Positions 1-9,543 of a stretch of DNA of 64,000 nucleotides are shown piece by piece (position 1 is the stretch's first letter; every line of letters begins with the position of its first letter). Below the pieces are notes generated by a model. The model did no database searches. It was not told the DNA's origin and saw only the letters and a list, made by a program, of their open reading frames with translations. This DNA comes from Byssochlamys sp. IMV 00236 (Eukaryota > Ascomycota > Eurotiomycetes > Eurotiales > Thermoascaceae), in contig MSJH02000625.1 of assembly GCA_001931875.2 (NCBI GenBank), forward strand, positions 124,001 to 188,000, read 5' to 3'. Made by a program: the position numbers and the translations under genes.

Positions 1-1
1 A

Positions 2-763
2 CGCAGCGAGCTAGATTCTTTTTCAGAGGCCTTCTTTGCGTTTCAAGATATAATAGGCCGCACCGCGTGCGGCGAGACTGCAGTCTTTGGTGCAGACTAC
101 TGGCGAGGAGATGAACAGCAGATTAACGTCTGGATGGGATGCAGTCCAGAGTTGGTCTCGATTCTTTCCACGATAACTGAGCTGAGTCGATCGAGACGGA
201 GGAACATGAGTGATGATGATGGCTCCTCTTTCTTTCTACCGGCTGCTTCTTTAGAGAACCGCCTCGACCATCTTCAACAGCTGGCAGCGGATCCTACTGA
301 TATTACCCTGATTGCCGCTGCTGATCTCAAGCGCCAGGCGGCGATATTATACCTACATTGCGCCCTATACGGCGCCTATCCGTCGACTTCACTGGTCATA
401 CAGCTCGTCTGCGAGATCCTGAAAAGAGTTTCTGAGCTCATTGACCAGGGTATCGTGGCCAGCATGACTTGGCCAGTTTTCGTAGCTGCGGTAGAACTCG
501 ACCCACTAAATGACGACATTGGAACAGATTCCAATGGTCTACCAATTTCCGGACGGGCTCTTGTTCTGCGTGCCTTGGAAGCGATGGCCGGGTCTGCTGT
601 TACTAATGTCACTCGCACGCGGGCAGTCATATCGAAGGTCTGGCAGATGCGGGATATGAACACCGCCGGGACTGGTTTACACGATTTGGAAGGAGATACG
701 TTGGATCTAAACGATTGGGAACGGTATGTTGCTCCTGTGAGCAACGCAATGAGTCTAGCATGA
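2..763 (+). CDS. Zn2Cys6-type transcription factor, C-terminal part (gene starts before the window)
   Basis: The reading frame is open from base 2 to the TAG ending at 763, so the ATG at 134 is internal and the gene enters from the left. The visible 253 residues match the back half of the Fungal_trans_2 regulator domain. Near the left edge there is a QDIIGRTACG block, then WMGCSPEL, a TELSR block and a late WPVFVAAVE segment, all typical of this family. The DNA-binding zinc cluster lies outside the window, so the target genes cannot be judged. It is a nuclear regulator by family. The neighbour on the right is an aldehyde dehydrogenase on the opposite strand, convergent, with 284 bp between them. 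No intron is needed in the visible part. Confidence 0.82.
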   Translation, partial: RSELDSFSEAFFAFQDIIGRTACGETAVFGADYWRGDEQQINVWMGCSPELVSILSTITELSRSRRRNMSDDDGSSFFLPAASLENRLDHLQQLAADPTDITLIAAADLKRQAAILYLHCALYGAYPSTSLVIQLVCEILKRVSELIDQGIVASMTWPVFVAAVELDPLNDDIGTDSNGLPISGRALVLRALEAMAGSAVTNVTRTRAVISKVWQMRDMNTAGTGLHDLEGDTLDLNDWERYVAPVSNAMSLA

Positions 764-1047
764 AACAGGAGGCTATGCTTGCATATTACGCACTGCGGGT
801 TTATAAGGGGGTACTATTGTCTCTATACAGTAGCTCTGTCGGCTTCGAGAGTTCTGATTGTAACATATCTGGATATATCTGCTTATGACTTGTTGCAATC
901 TATCTCTCGTGGACGTCGCTTCCGTCACTTTGTTAGATTTTGTGTAACTGGCAAATGGAGATCTGGATACTGCTCAGATATTTCCATAGTTATTCGCAGG
1001 AAATGTCCACTTTCTTTGCGAAAGTTATTCTGCAATATGAGCCCCAT

Positions 1048-2538
1048 TCATCCATATCTTGCATTTTCAATTTCATCATCAAACCACACTGGCTTCACTC
1101 CGTAATTGATCACTGTGCTCTTCACTTTCGTATAGCTCTCATAGGCCTCCACTCCATTCTCTTTTCCAATCCCGCTCTCCTTGAACCCACCCCACGGCGA
1201 CGACGGGTCGTTCAAATGATGTCCATTGATCCATACTATTCCAGCATCGATCTGTTCAGCCACGCGATGTGCCTGCGAGAAATCATTGGTCCACACAGAA
1301 GCACCCAGTGCGAAAGACGTCATGTTCGCAACGCGGATGATTTCTTTCTCATCCGAGCACCGGATAATGGCGATAACAGGACCGAATACTTCATTGCAAG
1401 CTAAGTGGGAAGACTCAGTAACTGAGATGATTGTCGGTGAGAAGAAAAACCCTTTTCCATCGACGGAAGTCGGCTTGCCGCCACAGAGAAGCGTTCCGCC
1501 TTCCTCCACAGCGCGGTTGACGAAGGACGAACATCGCTCCACGGCTGCTTTGTTGATGACCGCTCCGATCTGCGTCCGGTCGTCTGTTGGAGCGCCGATT
1601 CGGAGTGCTTGGACTCGCTTTACGAGAAGTTCAACGAAGGTATCGTAGATCTCGTTATGCACTAGCAGCCTACTACCTGTAACGCATGTTTGACCACTTG
1701 CAATGAAACTAGCGAATAGAGCTGCCCTGACGGCATCTTGGACGTCCATGCTTGGAAAAAAACACACTGGTGCCTTGCCACCAAGCTCTGCCGTGATGGG
1801 AATCATGTTCGTTGAAGCATTAGGCGCAATGGCCTTGTAAGTTGCCAATCCACCCGTGAGATCGATCTTCGATAGGTGAGGATTCTCGCAGAGATACTTG
1901 CCAGTCTCACGCCCATAACCGCATACGATCTGTAAAGTGCCATCCGGCAATCCCGCCTCTTTGAAGAGCGCACCGAGTCTCAGGACGGAAAGAGGCGCCA
2001 ACTCAGATGGCTTCACGATCACGACGTTTCCAGCTGCTAGTGCAGCTGCGATTTTCTTCGTTGCAATCAATAATGGATGATTCCATGGTGTGATCTGCGC
2101 GACGACTCCAAGCGGTAATCGCGTCAATGTATTCACGACGGGGCCTTTGAATGGTGTTACACGTCCTTCGTGCACTCTAGCTAGGGATGCGAAGTACTCC
2201 AACCATTCTGGTATTCGGGCCAGCTGAGCACGCATCTCACGGATAGGACGCCCCGTCTGAAGGGTTTCGAGCTCGACGAATTCTGGGATCCGAGAGCGGA
2301 GAAGAACTGCTGCGTTGGAGAGCACAGAGAAGCGCTCTGAGGCGTCTGCTTTTGACCACTTCCCATTGTGAAATACGTTGAGTGATGATAGCACGATCTC
2401 ATTGACGGTCTCTTGAGGTGTTGCGTCGATAGTGGCGATGGGAGCTTCTGTCGCTGGATTGAGGACCGTTACTCGTTCGGACGTGGGAGGCGCCTGAGAA
2501 CCGTCAATCCAGTTGGAGATGTGAGGGAGATCGGACAT
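1048..2538 (-). CDS. Aldehyde dehydrogenase (NAD(P)+-dependent superfamily)
   Basis: This single-exon gene encodes 496 aa, the usual length for soluble aldehyde dehydrogenases, which oxidise aldehydes to acids with NAD(P)+. Visible family landmarks are the oxyanion-hole region TPWNHP (Asn153), the cofactor lysine block VVIVKPSE, the general base in ELGGK (Glu251) and the nucleophile in SGQTCVTG (Cys285). The C-terminal PWGGFKESGIGKENG signature is also present. The usual FTGS turn reads LTGG. The sequence resembles betaine-aldehyde or salicylaldehyde-type enzymes, but the substrate cannot be read from sequence. An N-terminal targeting peptide is not evident, so it is probably cytosolic. The nearest catabolic neighbour is the FAD monooxygenase at 3251-4621 on the same strand. 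Confidence 0.93.
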   Translation of the reverse strand: MSDLPHISNWIDGSQAPPTSERVTVLNPATEAPIATIDATPQETVNEIVLSSLNVFHNGKWSKADASERFSVLSNAAVLLRSRIPEFVELETLQTGRPIREMRAQLARIPEWLEYFASLARVHEGRVTPFKGPVVNTLTRLPLGVVAQITPWNHPLLIATKKIAAALAAGNVVIVKPSELAPLSVLRLGALFKEAGLPDGTLQIVCGYGRETGKYLCENPHLSKIDLTGGLATYKAIAPNASTNMIPITAELGGKAPVCFFPSMDVQDAVRAALFASFIASGQTCVTGSRLLVHNEIYDTFVELLVKRVQALRIGAPTDDRTQIGAVINKAAVERCSSFVNRAVEEGGTLLCGGKPTSVDGKGFFFSPTIISVTESSHLACNEVFGPVIAIIRCSDEKEIIRVANMTSFALGASVWTNDFSQAHRVAEQIDAGIVWINGHHLNDPSSPWGGFKESGIGKENGVEAYESYTKVKSTVINYGVKPVWFDDEIENARYG

Positions 2539-3250
2539 TGTGATGTAATTTCAAAGAATAGACAGTATCTTAGGGGTGGTGATTATGTTGATGATCCCAG
2601 CGATCCCCACGGGCATTACTTAATGAATGGCCTCAGCAATGTGAAGCGGGGTCGTCCCAACCAGATGTACTTAACTAGTCGTCAGGTATTCACGAAGAGT
2701 TGTCTAGAAGATCGACTTTCTGATTCCACGAGATCACGCAGACTGTCTGGTACTTATTTACTAGATAAAGACAGATACATCGGATCTCACTACTGATTTC
2801 GACGCAAGATAACCTGGATATGATCTCGCGATAAGCGATAAGCGGGGCGGGTGGCAGATAACCTTAGATAAGTAAACCAGTTCCCTCCGGGGGTAATAGT
2901 CTCATGTAAAAGATCCTCCCTGCCATCCTTCTCTGCTCTGAAGTATACGAATATTGTCACTCGATTGAATTATGCTGCATTAGTTACTGTAATTGTCTAA
3001 TCTTTTGTCAATGCTTCTTTCGCTTCAGACTTTACGGCTTCATACACCAACAATCGACCTAAGAGTGGCCATTTCTGTACAGGAGTGAATGGATGAAAAA
3101 CGGTCTTGCAGTTGGAAAGCCAACTAGTGGAATGGATTATCCAAAGGACTGAATACTTGTATGAAAATCTTTCGTTCCGCTGAGCGGATTCGTAAGACAT
3201 GCAAATAATGGGTATCGGTGTGCATATTGACTAAATACATAGCTATAACG
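2539..3250. other. Intergenic region, nothing recognised
   Basis: This stretch lies between the 5' end of the aldehyde dehydrogenase and the 3' end of the FAD monooxygenase. Only short, unconvincing reading frames occur. It must contain the promoter of the dehydrogenase. Confidence 0.5.
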
Positions 3251-4621
3251 CTAATTCTCCGGCTGCTGCTGCGTAATGCTTTTGAAAAAACCGGCAAGAT
3301 TGTGTGCTGCGTCGTCGCTCCCAAGCATGGTCTTAATCAAAGCTTCCGTCTCATTGCCCGTTTCCTTTGCGCGTTCCACTAAAGCAGTTTCAAACTCTTT
3401 CAATAGCGGATCAATCGTATTTTGGGATGAATCGGGGCCCTTCCCGGCCGTCTCATAGGCTTTGATAATGGCTTGGGATAACAAAAGCGAGTCAAGCATG
3501 CCCTGGTTGACGCCCTCTCCGTTTGGCAACATCAAGTGAGCTGCATCACCGACAAGTGTTACGCCAGGCTTGTGCTCCCAGGAGGTTCCATAAGGAAGTG
3601 TGTAGAGCCCTCTGATATCCAGGCTCTCACCCGGATGGTCTGCTGCTTCCTCCTCGCAGGCGGTGGATACCAGCTCCTTTATGGGGCTTCCAAAGTTGCC
3701 AAGCAGCGCATTGTCTGTTAGAAGCTTGTCTTTAGCACTTGTAGCCGCCTTATCAGCCAGGCCGGAGGTTCTTGCAAAATCTTCGTCTAGGTGTGAGAGC
3801 CATAGGTAGATCCTGGACGAGTCGATAGGTCCGCGCTGCGACATGACAGCGTGTTTATTTCCGAGGGAGCTGAAGGTTCCAGACCCGACAAGGGCGGCCA
3901 GATGCGGGTATTTTTTAGTGATCTCCCTAATTGTGACTGTGATGATCTGCATCCCAGTATATTGTGGCTTCGTATCCGTAAGTAGATTGCGAACTTTAGA
4001 CCACGCGCCGTCCGCACCAACCACCAAATCGAACTTGTGCTGGCCGTGGGCGCCAAAATCGAGAAGAGTTTCGGTACTGGAGTTGGATGGCTTTGTAGCA
4101 GAGATAAGCTTCTGACCCCAACTGATGCTATCTGCTGGAACGTTATCAAGTAGAAGCTTGTTTAGATTGTTCCGGGAGATTTCAGGACGTGCACCATCCC
4201 CTTTATGCGTGTGGAGGATGTTTCCATTCTTGTCGGAAACAATGAAGTCTTCGCTACACTCTCCGACGAGCGGTACGAACTTATCGTACAAACCACATTC
4301 CCTGATAGCTGCAAGCCCAGATTCGTCGTGAAGGTCAAGCATCCCGGATGGCTGAGCGAGCTGTTCCTCGGTGGGTTTCTGACGAAGCTCGAAGATGGTG
4401 AATGGGATACGACGCTTGTGGAGCAAGGCACCCAGTGTCAGCCCAGCAGGACCTCCGCCAACAATGGCGATCCTTGGTTGAGACTGCATGGTTCGGGGTG
4501 ACTGGTGCTGAAAGCGCCTTTTATATGTGATGGACGTCTTGATTGAAATGCCCCGACTGGATGTTGGCCGCGACGACAGGAGTTGTATGACTTTAGCGGA
4601 TCGGAGATTGCCAGCCATCAT
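3251..4621 (-). CDS. FAD-dependent monooxygenase (aromatic hydroxylase / TetX-like)
   Basis: This is an intronless frame of 456 codons. It has the three signatures of class A flavoprotein monooxygenases: GxGxxG in VGGGPAGL (Gly55, Gly57, Gly60), the DG motif in VGADGAW (Asp204-Gly205), and the GD motif in LVGDAAH (Gly358-Asp359) followed by NGEGVNQGM. Such enzymes hydroxylate or epoxidise small organic substrates using NAD(P)H and O2. The Rossmann strand begins right after a second possible start, Met45 (ATG ending at 4489). The first 44 residues are rich in Arg and Ser and almost free of acidic residues, so they are either a mitochondrial presequence or an over-extended start. Met45 is the conservative choice. 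The substrate is unknown. The gene is divergent from the Tse2-like gene across 355 bp. Confidence 0.88.
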   Translation of the reverse strand: MMAGNLRSAKVIQLLSSRPTSSRGISIKTSITYKRRFQHQSPRTMQSQPRIAIVGGGPAGLTLGALLHKRRIPFTIFELRQKPTEEQLAQPSGMLDLHDESGLAAIRECGLYDKFVPLVGECSEDFIVSDKNGNILHTHKGDGARPEISRNNLNKLLLDNVPADSISWGQKLISATKPSNSSTETLLDFGAHGQHKFDLVVGADGAWSKVRNLLTDTKPQYTGMQIITVTIREITKKYPHLAALVGSGTFSSLGNKHAVMSQRGPIDSSRIYLWLSHLDEDFARTSGLADKAATSAKDKLLTDNALLGNFGSPIKELVSTACEEEAADHPGESLDIRGLYTLPYGTSWEHKPGVTLVGDAAHLMLPNGEGVNQGMLDSLLLSQAIIKAYETAGKGPDSSQNTIDPLLKEFETALVERAKETGNETEALIKTMLGSDDAAHNLAGFFKSITQQQPEN

Positions 4622-4976
4622 GCATAGGGATCGGCTGTTGGATATTGTATGTACCTATCTTACAACTGACAAAGAGAGTTGGAGCAGATTCTTATAGCCA
4701 CGATGGAAGACTTTTTGGAACTGTGGTCTCCCGGTGAGTCAGCTGGATGGGTGTAGTCGTTTCTGGATATCCGCCTAGATCTTGTGTCTCATGTTTCTCG
4801 GCGGTTATTGTTGTTGCACTAGATGCCACGTGACATTGGTCAAGATCATAGCCACAGCCTTATCCCATTAATCATCTTCATCCACCCCAAGATAGGCCAC
4901 ACAGTAGTCAACTCATCTCTCCCTTTTTTCCACTTGGCTTTTAATCTAAGGCTGTCCCAAAGACGATTAACACAGC
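4622..4976. promoter_or_regulatory. Divergent intergenic promoter region (monooxygenase / Tse2-like gene)
   Basis: These 355 bp separate two gene starts pointing away from each other, so both promoters must lie here. A CCACGTGA (E-box-like) sequence lies near 4827-4834 and a pyrimidine-rich tract (CTCTCCCTTTTTTCC) near 4915-4930, just upstream of the Tse2-like start. No TATA box is clear. Confidence 0.4.
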
Positions 4977-5716
4977 ATGTTCCCCAGCTTTCTTCGTCGC
5001 ATGCACGGCCCTACGTGTGGCATGCCACGTTTCCCGAATCGTCGAGCTTTCTCATACGTGTCAACGCACCAAGTGTTTCCAGCAAGCTTGTATCGATTTC
5101 AGCTGCACCGCGACTCAAAGCTTTATGACAGAGCCACCGAACAGAATGACTCGGAGTATGAAGATGGAGTTGAAATCTCTGCGGACGGCTTGGTGCATCC
5201 GAATATTACAGCTGATTGTATGCAAGAGCGAATTCACACTTTTCGCCTGCTAACTTATTCAGTTTCTAACGGCGCATTACTTATGCCAAACACGCACTTT
5301 ATGCAAGAGATCACACGAAGGTCATTCGATCACTACTTAGATATCGTGGAAAGTGGTCAATCCATCACGGCCGAACCACATTATCTGTGCATACCTAAAG
5401 GTGATTAAACCCCTTGTCGTAATGTGCAAAGCTAATTTATCTCTACTCAAGGCACCACTATTCCAGAGTCATTAATTCTTTTCCGTGAGCGCACTTCTCG
5501 CTTCTCCCTTCAGCCTGCACGTCCGATGTCACTGGATAGTATGTTCAAGAGATCCCCTTCGAGAGATAGAATTACTGACAAGGTCAAGTTTTGAACAAAA
5601 CGTTGACTCAGTTTTATTTTGACTATGGACGTGTTTTTAACCCAGATGACTGGCTTGGTAGACACCCCTACCATGAGGCATCTTTTGACGATCAGGAAGA
5701 GTGGATGAACACATAA
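4977..5716 (+). CDS. Fungal Tse2-like ADP-ribosyltransferase-fold protein
   Basis: The three-exon model is 4977-5400, 5452-5538 and 5589-5716, 212 aa in total. Both introns are GT..AG, about 50 nt, with branch sites GCTAAT (5431) and CTGAC (5574), and the frame closes perfectly. From family knowledge, the order of motifs resembles the Tse2 ADP-ribosyltransferase toxin domain first known from Pseudomonas type VI effectors and widespread in ascomycetes. The order is an FQLHRDSKLYD block (residues about 41-51), an EDGVEISADGLVHP block, PNTHFMQE, a YLCIPKG strand at the first junction, a LILFRERTSRFSL strand, and a C-terminal NPDDW..HPYHE block. There is no signal peptide or membrane segment. An Arg-rich N-terminus might direct it to mitochondria. 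Whether it is toxic or enzymatically active is unknown. A second acceptor (5582) would add two residues. Confidence 0.72.
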
Positions 5717-5752
5717 TATGTAGGGAGGGAGGAAAACAGGGTCATTTGAGCT

Positions 5753-5938
5753 TCACTCTGGCTCCTTGCACCTCGTGACAAACTTGGGCATCGAATTGAC
5801 AGATCCGTCCTTCTCCCCTGAATATTTTGTGGGGCGTGTCCTGCTATCGAAATAAAAGGCATTGTTTCTCAAGTGCCACTCACAGATGGCTTTCTTCCAT
5901 AAGTCAGAATAGGTCTTCTTGTCTTCTTCTTGTATGAC
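5753..5938 (-). pseudogene. Unrecognised coding fragment, minus strand
   Basis: A 61-codon open stretch runs from just after an in-frame TGA (5939-5941) to TGA at 5753-5755. Its composition looks protein-like: a YSDLWKKAICEWHL block, then FYFDSRTRP, then a charged tail ending KEPE. It lacks a start codon near its beginning, so it is either a last exon or a decayed gene. A second Lys-rich reading (AHKAIDKAIESYKKK) lies just upstream in another frame. No family is recognised. It sits between the intact and the broken Tse2-like genes. Confidence 0.3.
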
Positions 5939-6377
5939 TCAATAGCCTTGTCAATAGCCTTGTGTGCAGTTATTCCTAGCCATTACGACATGTCAAAATG
6001 GTTCAGCCCGCGCTGACTAACCCTCTAACTTCGGTAGATACTTGCATGTGTCCTGTGTCTTTTCCAATCTTGGTATCCTCTTCTTCGACACTGGCACAAC
6101 TGCATTTATGACCCAACCGTCTGATTGGGCAGGTGAAGCCAAGACAGAATAACCGCCAGGAACACAATTGCCGCTTTATCCCCTCGGTTAGTCTAGTGTA
6201 AGATAATTGCACTGGGCTACCGCTACGGACCAAAAGATCTTGAGTCAAGAAGAATCATCCTACGTATCAATTGATAGCCAGCCTACAACTAGATAATTGT
6301 TCCCGCTGACCGTATCTCTCCGGCCAATAGAAATGCGGACATGATTGCTTCACAAGGAAACATCCTTCAGGTAAAGC
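5939..6377. other. Degraded sequence between the two Tse2-like loci
   Basis: No complete gene is visible. Bases 6018-6046 on the plus strand match 27 of 29 positions of the intron 3/exon 4 boundary of the Zn2Cys6 gene at 11342-12941 (12159-12187), so part of this stretch may be a relic of a related regulator. On the minus strand a hydrophobic reading (AIVFLAVILSWLHLP, about 6125-6170) appears without a plausible start. Confidence 0.35.
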
Positions 6378-6790
6378 TTACTCAGTTGCCTGAGGGTACC
6401 GCTGCAGCCATTCGTCCTTGGTGAATCGCTGCCCCTTGGTGGTCAGAAAATCATTGATCTTTGAGTTCAGTTCTTTGTTTAATTGTCAGCAAGTACTTTC
6501 TTTTTGATGTTAGAGGTATATATTACCTTCCACTGTCATCTCCTCTCGGGCTTGCAATGAGTAATGGTCGCCAAACTCGTGGACGAGAATGAGATCGTCA
6601 GGCAAAACAGTCCCTGTACAGGTATCGGATGAATAAAGACCAGAGGCTTCAGGAAAGTTAGGGGACGAACCTGCTGGAATGGCGTAGACATAGATCGAAG
6701 AGCCCCGGGAAGTGCGAACGAGATTCTGCTGTATTTCAGAGTTGGGGCATCATATGCCATCCGCAAGGACACTAGGTTATTTGGCACCTA
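6378..6790 (-). pseudogene. Broken second Tse2-like ADP-ribosyltransferase gene
   Basis: Three exon-like blocks on the minus strand (about 6752-6671, 6613-6527 and 6472-6378) splice in frame with GT..AG introns. They carry the second half of the same fold as the gene at 4977: a PNSEIQQ block, a YVYAIPAG strand ending at an intron in the same place as in the neighbour, a LILVHEFGDHYSL strand, and a C-terminal FTKDEWLQRYP block. Upstream of about 6752 the matching frame meets a stop. Coding-like sequence (LVSLRMAYDAP) continues to about 6790 in another frame, and the N-terminal half is not found. I read this as a truncated, frame-shifted copy. An unseen intron or a sequencing error is the alternative. 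It converges on the intact copy. Confidence 0.55.
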
Positions 6791-9543
6791 GGATATTATA
6801 ACTCTATATTAGTATAACGCCAAAGTTTACAATCCAATATCAGTTTGCAGAATTGGCCAAGAAGGCTGAAGTACTTACTAAATAAATAACTCTCACGGCT
6901 AATAGCCTGACAGGCCTTATATTTATGCCGCAGGCTCCATCAACAATAAACACATTATTTCTTATCCCTGGTGTTTTGTATAACACAGTCCTGGGAGGAC
7001 AGCCCCGTAGTTAACAGCGATAGATAACGCGAGGACTATAACTAGCGTCGTAGTTTCAGGAAAAGGGTAAGTATTATTATGTCGCGTTATATCGGGCGAA
7101 GAGTCCGCTCCATCATCGAGGTTGTCCAGCGGAAGCTTTGTGGGGGGGGCTTCTTTAGGACGTACTCCTCGGGTACTGTAGGGTCCGCACCCCAAATTTG
7201 GGCTTACGAACGGTTCTGACTGTTGCGACATGGCCAGGAGATGTGAGATTTGGAAGGAATCAATATACCAGTGCCTCGGTTCTAAAGGATTAAATATGTG
7301 AGTATATCTACCCGACAGCGTTATGAAGCAGATAAATAGCCACTCACAGTTTATCAGAAGATGGGTCAACGCAGTGAAAGTATGAGCCCAAGCTTTTCCC
7401 ATTGCTTTGTGCGGGGTTGCTGGATTTCAATCCAGCAGAGAATGTCCCCGCAGCTCTGTTAGATCTGTGTATTGCAAGACTTAATCTTGCTTGCGCACCA
7501 TGTTTTAATACCGCGCCTGGCCCTATGCTCACACCCATGCTCCAGAGATCCAGCCCCTTAAGAAGACATACAATGTTCTGGAAGAGACTTCCAATTTTCC
7601 GCTTTCTCTATACCCGATCCGAAAACAGTTAATGAGATTGGCATCCGTGATATCAGCCACACTGTTGGTCTAACGGGCATGCGTGTATGGCATATATGGC
7701 CCCGAGCATTGAAATTGTATAGCCACTTTGCTGCTCTATTGGACAAGGACACTGTTTTAACAATTTCATAGATCCACGCATCGCAGAGCTTGACGTATTG
7801 GGGTGGGTATCCATAAGCTTCAGGGTCCCATAATGTGTTGACCAACTTCCAAGTATCGAACATAGCTGTATCAACATGGCTGGAGTAGGGTGCAGCCGGT
7901 ACCGGAACCATCACCATGCTGCCAGGGAGGACAATCCTCCTCACATGGCTGTCTGCCATTGTTGTGTCCAAGGTAAAGTGCGAGTAAATGTTCAAGGAGG
8001 TAAGATGGTTGAATGATAACTGAATCAGTCGATTTCGAGAATATGGTCCAGAACCTGGTACCAAACGCGGTAGATCTCATCTGTATGTCTCCCCGCAGCA
8101 GATTATGAATTCGATGGTACAGATCAGATCTGTGATGGTCCAGGCAATCCCTGAGATGGTGAGGCCCTTGTTTTGACTGCCCATGACATGCTACCATTTG
8201 GTAGAGAAGGGGGAGTGATAGGGAAATATATCGGCTGCTGGAAAGCCCATTTGCAGGCTATTTCCACGGAAAATTGCCTCGATTTCTCATCTGTCAAAAG
8301 TCTTAAAATCAATCGGTATGCTCCAAACTGAGGCATTTCGTTGAAGGCAGACATCCTTCTAGGCAGAGAAGAAAGGTTTCCAATATGTAACTCTTCAGCA
8401 GTCAATGTCGCGAGGTATCAATGCATGTACCATGTGCCAAATATGGCACCTTCGTGTCCCAGCGTGTTGCGAAACCCCATGCCCAAGAGAGGCCCCAAGC
8501 GTTGGAGCTCAGGGTTTCCCGGACCATGGCTTGTTCCATCGTGTTGCCCCATGTCGTCCACGGCATTTTGACACGTTCCTGTATGCGGTTAGCGGTCCAA
8601 TCTGAAAAGCCTCGTCCGATGCAGACTCTTACGATCAGGGTCCGGCGCCTGTCCTTCAGTATAGTCCCACTCCAGGATGAGGAGCGCATTCCAATGCATC
8701 TGGGTGAAACGGGCGGTAGGATACCTCGCCGTCAAGGATCGCCCTGACGCAACGTGCAGTTGCATCTCACAGGGTACTAATAATCTCGATTTGGTTCCAG
8801 ATCAATTGTGGAGATCCGACCGCAAAAGTCAAGTAACTTAGGTTGGATGGCATGATATCGGACCTCAGAACCATCTGAGTACGATATTGACCACGACGTT
8901 CAACCCGAGAATAAAAGGGAGATCTGTGCAAGAAAGGCTTTATATCGGGAGAGGGCAGAGATATAGAAGGACTGGCGTCAGCAAGTATCACGTCGGGAAC
9001 ACGGTTGCGACGTGTATATATAGTTTACAGCACTAGCCTTCTTAGGTATTAACAGTGTATATTAAATCTTGTACTTTAGCAGACGAGTTCTAGCTCACAA
9101 TAGATATATAGGAATTGAAATGACGCTTAATTATAAAAAGTGGGTGGGAACGATCCAAGAAGGGGAGAGTTGGGGTCATATAAGAATCCTGCCACTGTAG
9201 TTCTCGATATTAACTGCTCAGACATAGGAATAACCTCCCGTCTACTATAGTTACTAGACCTATCTCGGATGGGCAAGTAGGCGGTTGTCACCGTCTAGTC
9301 TGACTACAAACATAGATTAGTGGTTCGGTGAATTGTATTGGTACATACTTACCTGCATTCATCGTTACCGGGATAGTTACAGATTGATAGAAATTGAAGG
9401 TGAGTGGTCACATACGGGACCATCTGTTTAGTTAGTTCACCTATCTGGTAGTTATCAACAGCTGAATCTATAACGCTTTTACACCCGGCTACTATATATT
9501 CGAGATCGGAAAGTTAGCCCGTGTGCCTATACACGGCTCGATA
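6791..9543. other. Gene-poor, apparently degraded zone
   Basis: No full gene model can be supported. On the minus strand, protein-like readings occur in different frames at about 8770-8402 (MHWNALLILEWDYTEG; then WGLSWAWGFATRWDTKVPY), 8405-8124 (FGAYRLILRLL) and 8064-7558 (a start at 7959 followed by MADSHVRRIVLPGS). They do not join by convincing introns. The Trp-rich readings faintly recall fungal wax-synthase-like membrane proteins, but I cannot confirm this. Bases 9000-9520 are AT-rich and without reading frames. Confidence 0.4.

Noticed and set aside
376..744. Minus-strand ORF opposite the first regulator
   Set aside because: It is antisense to a well-supported domain and has no family features of its own.
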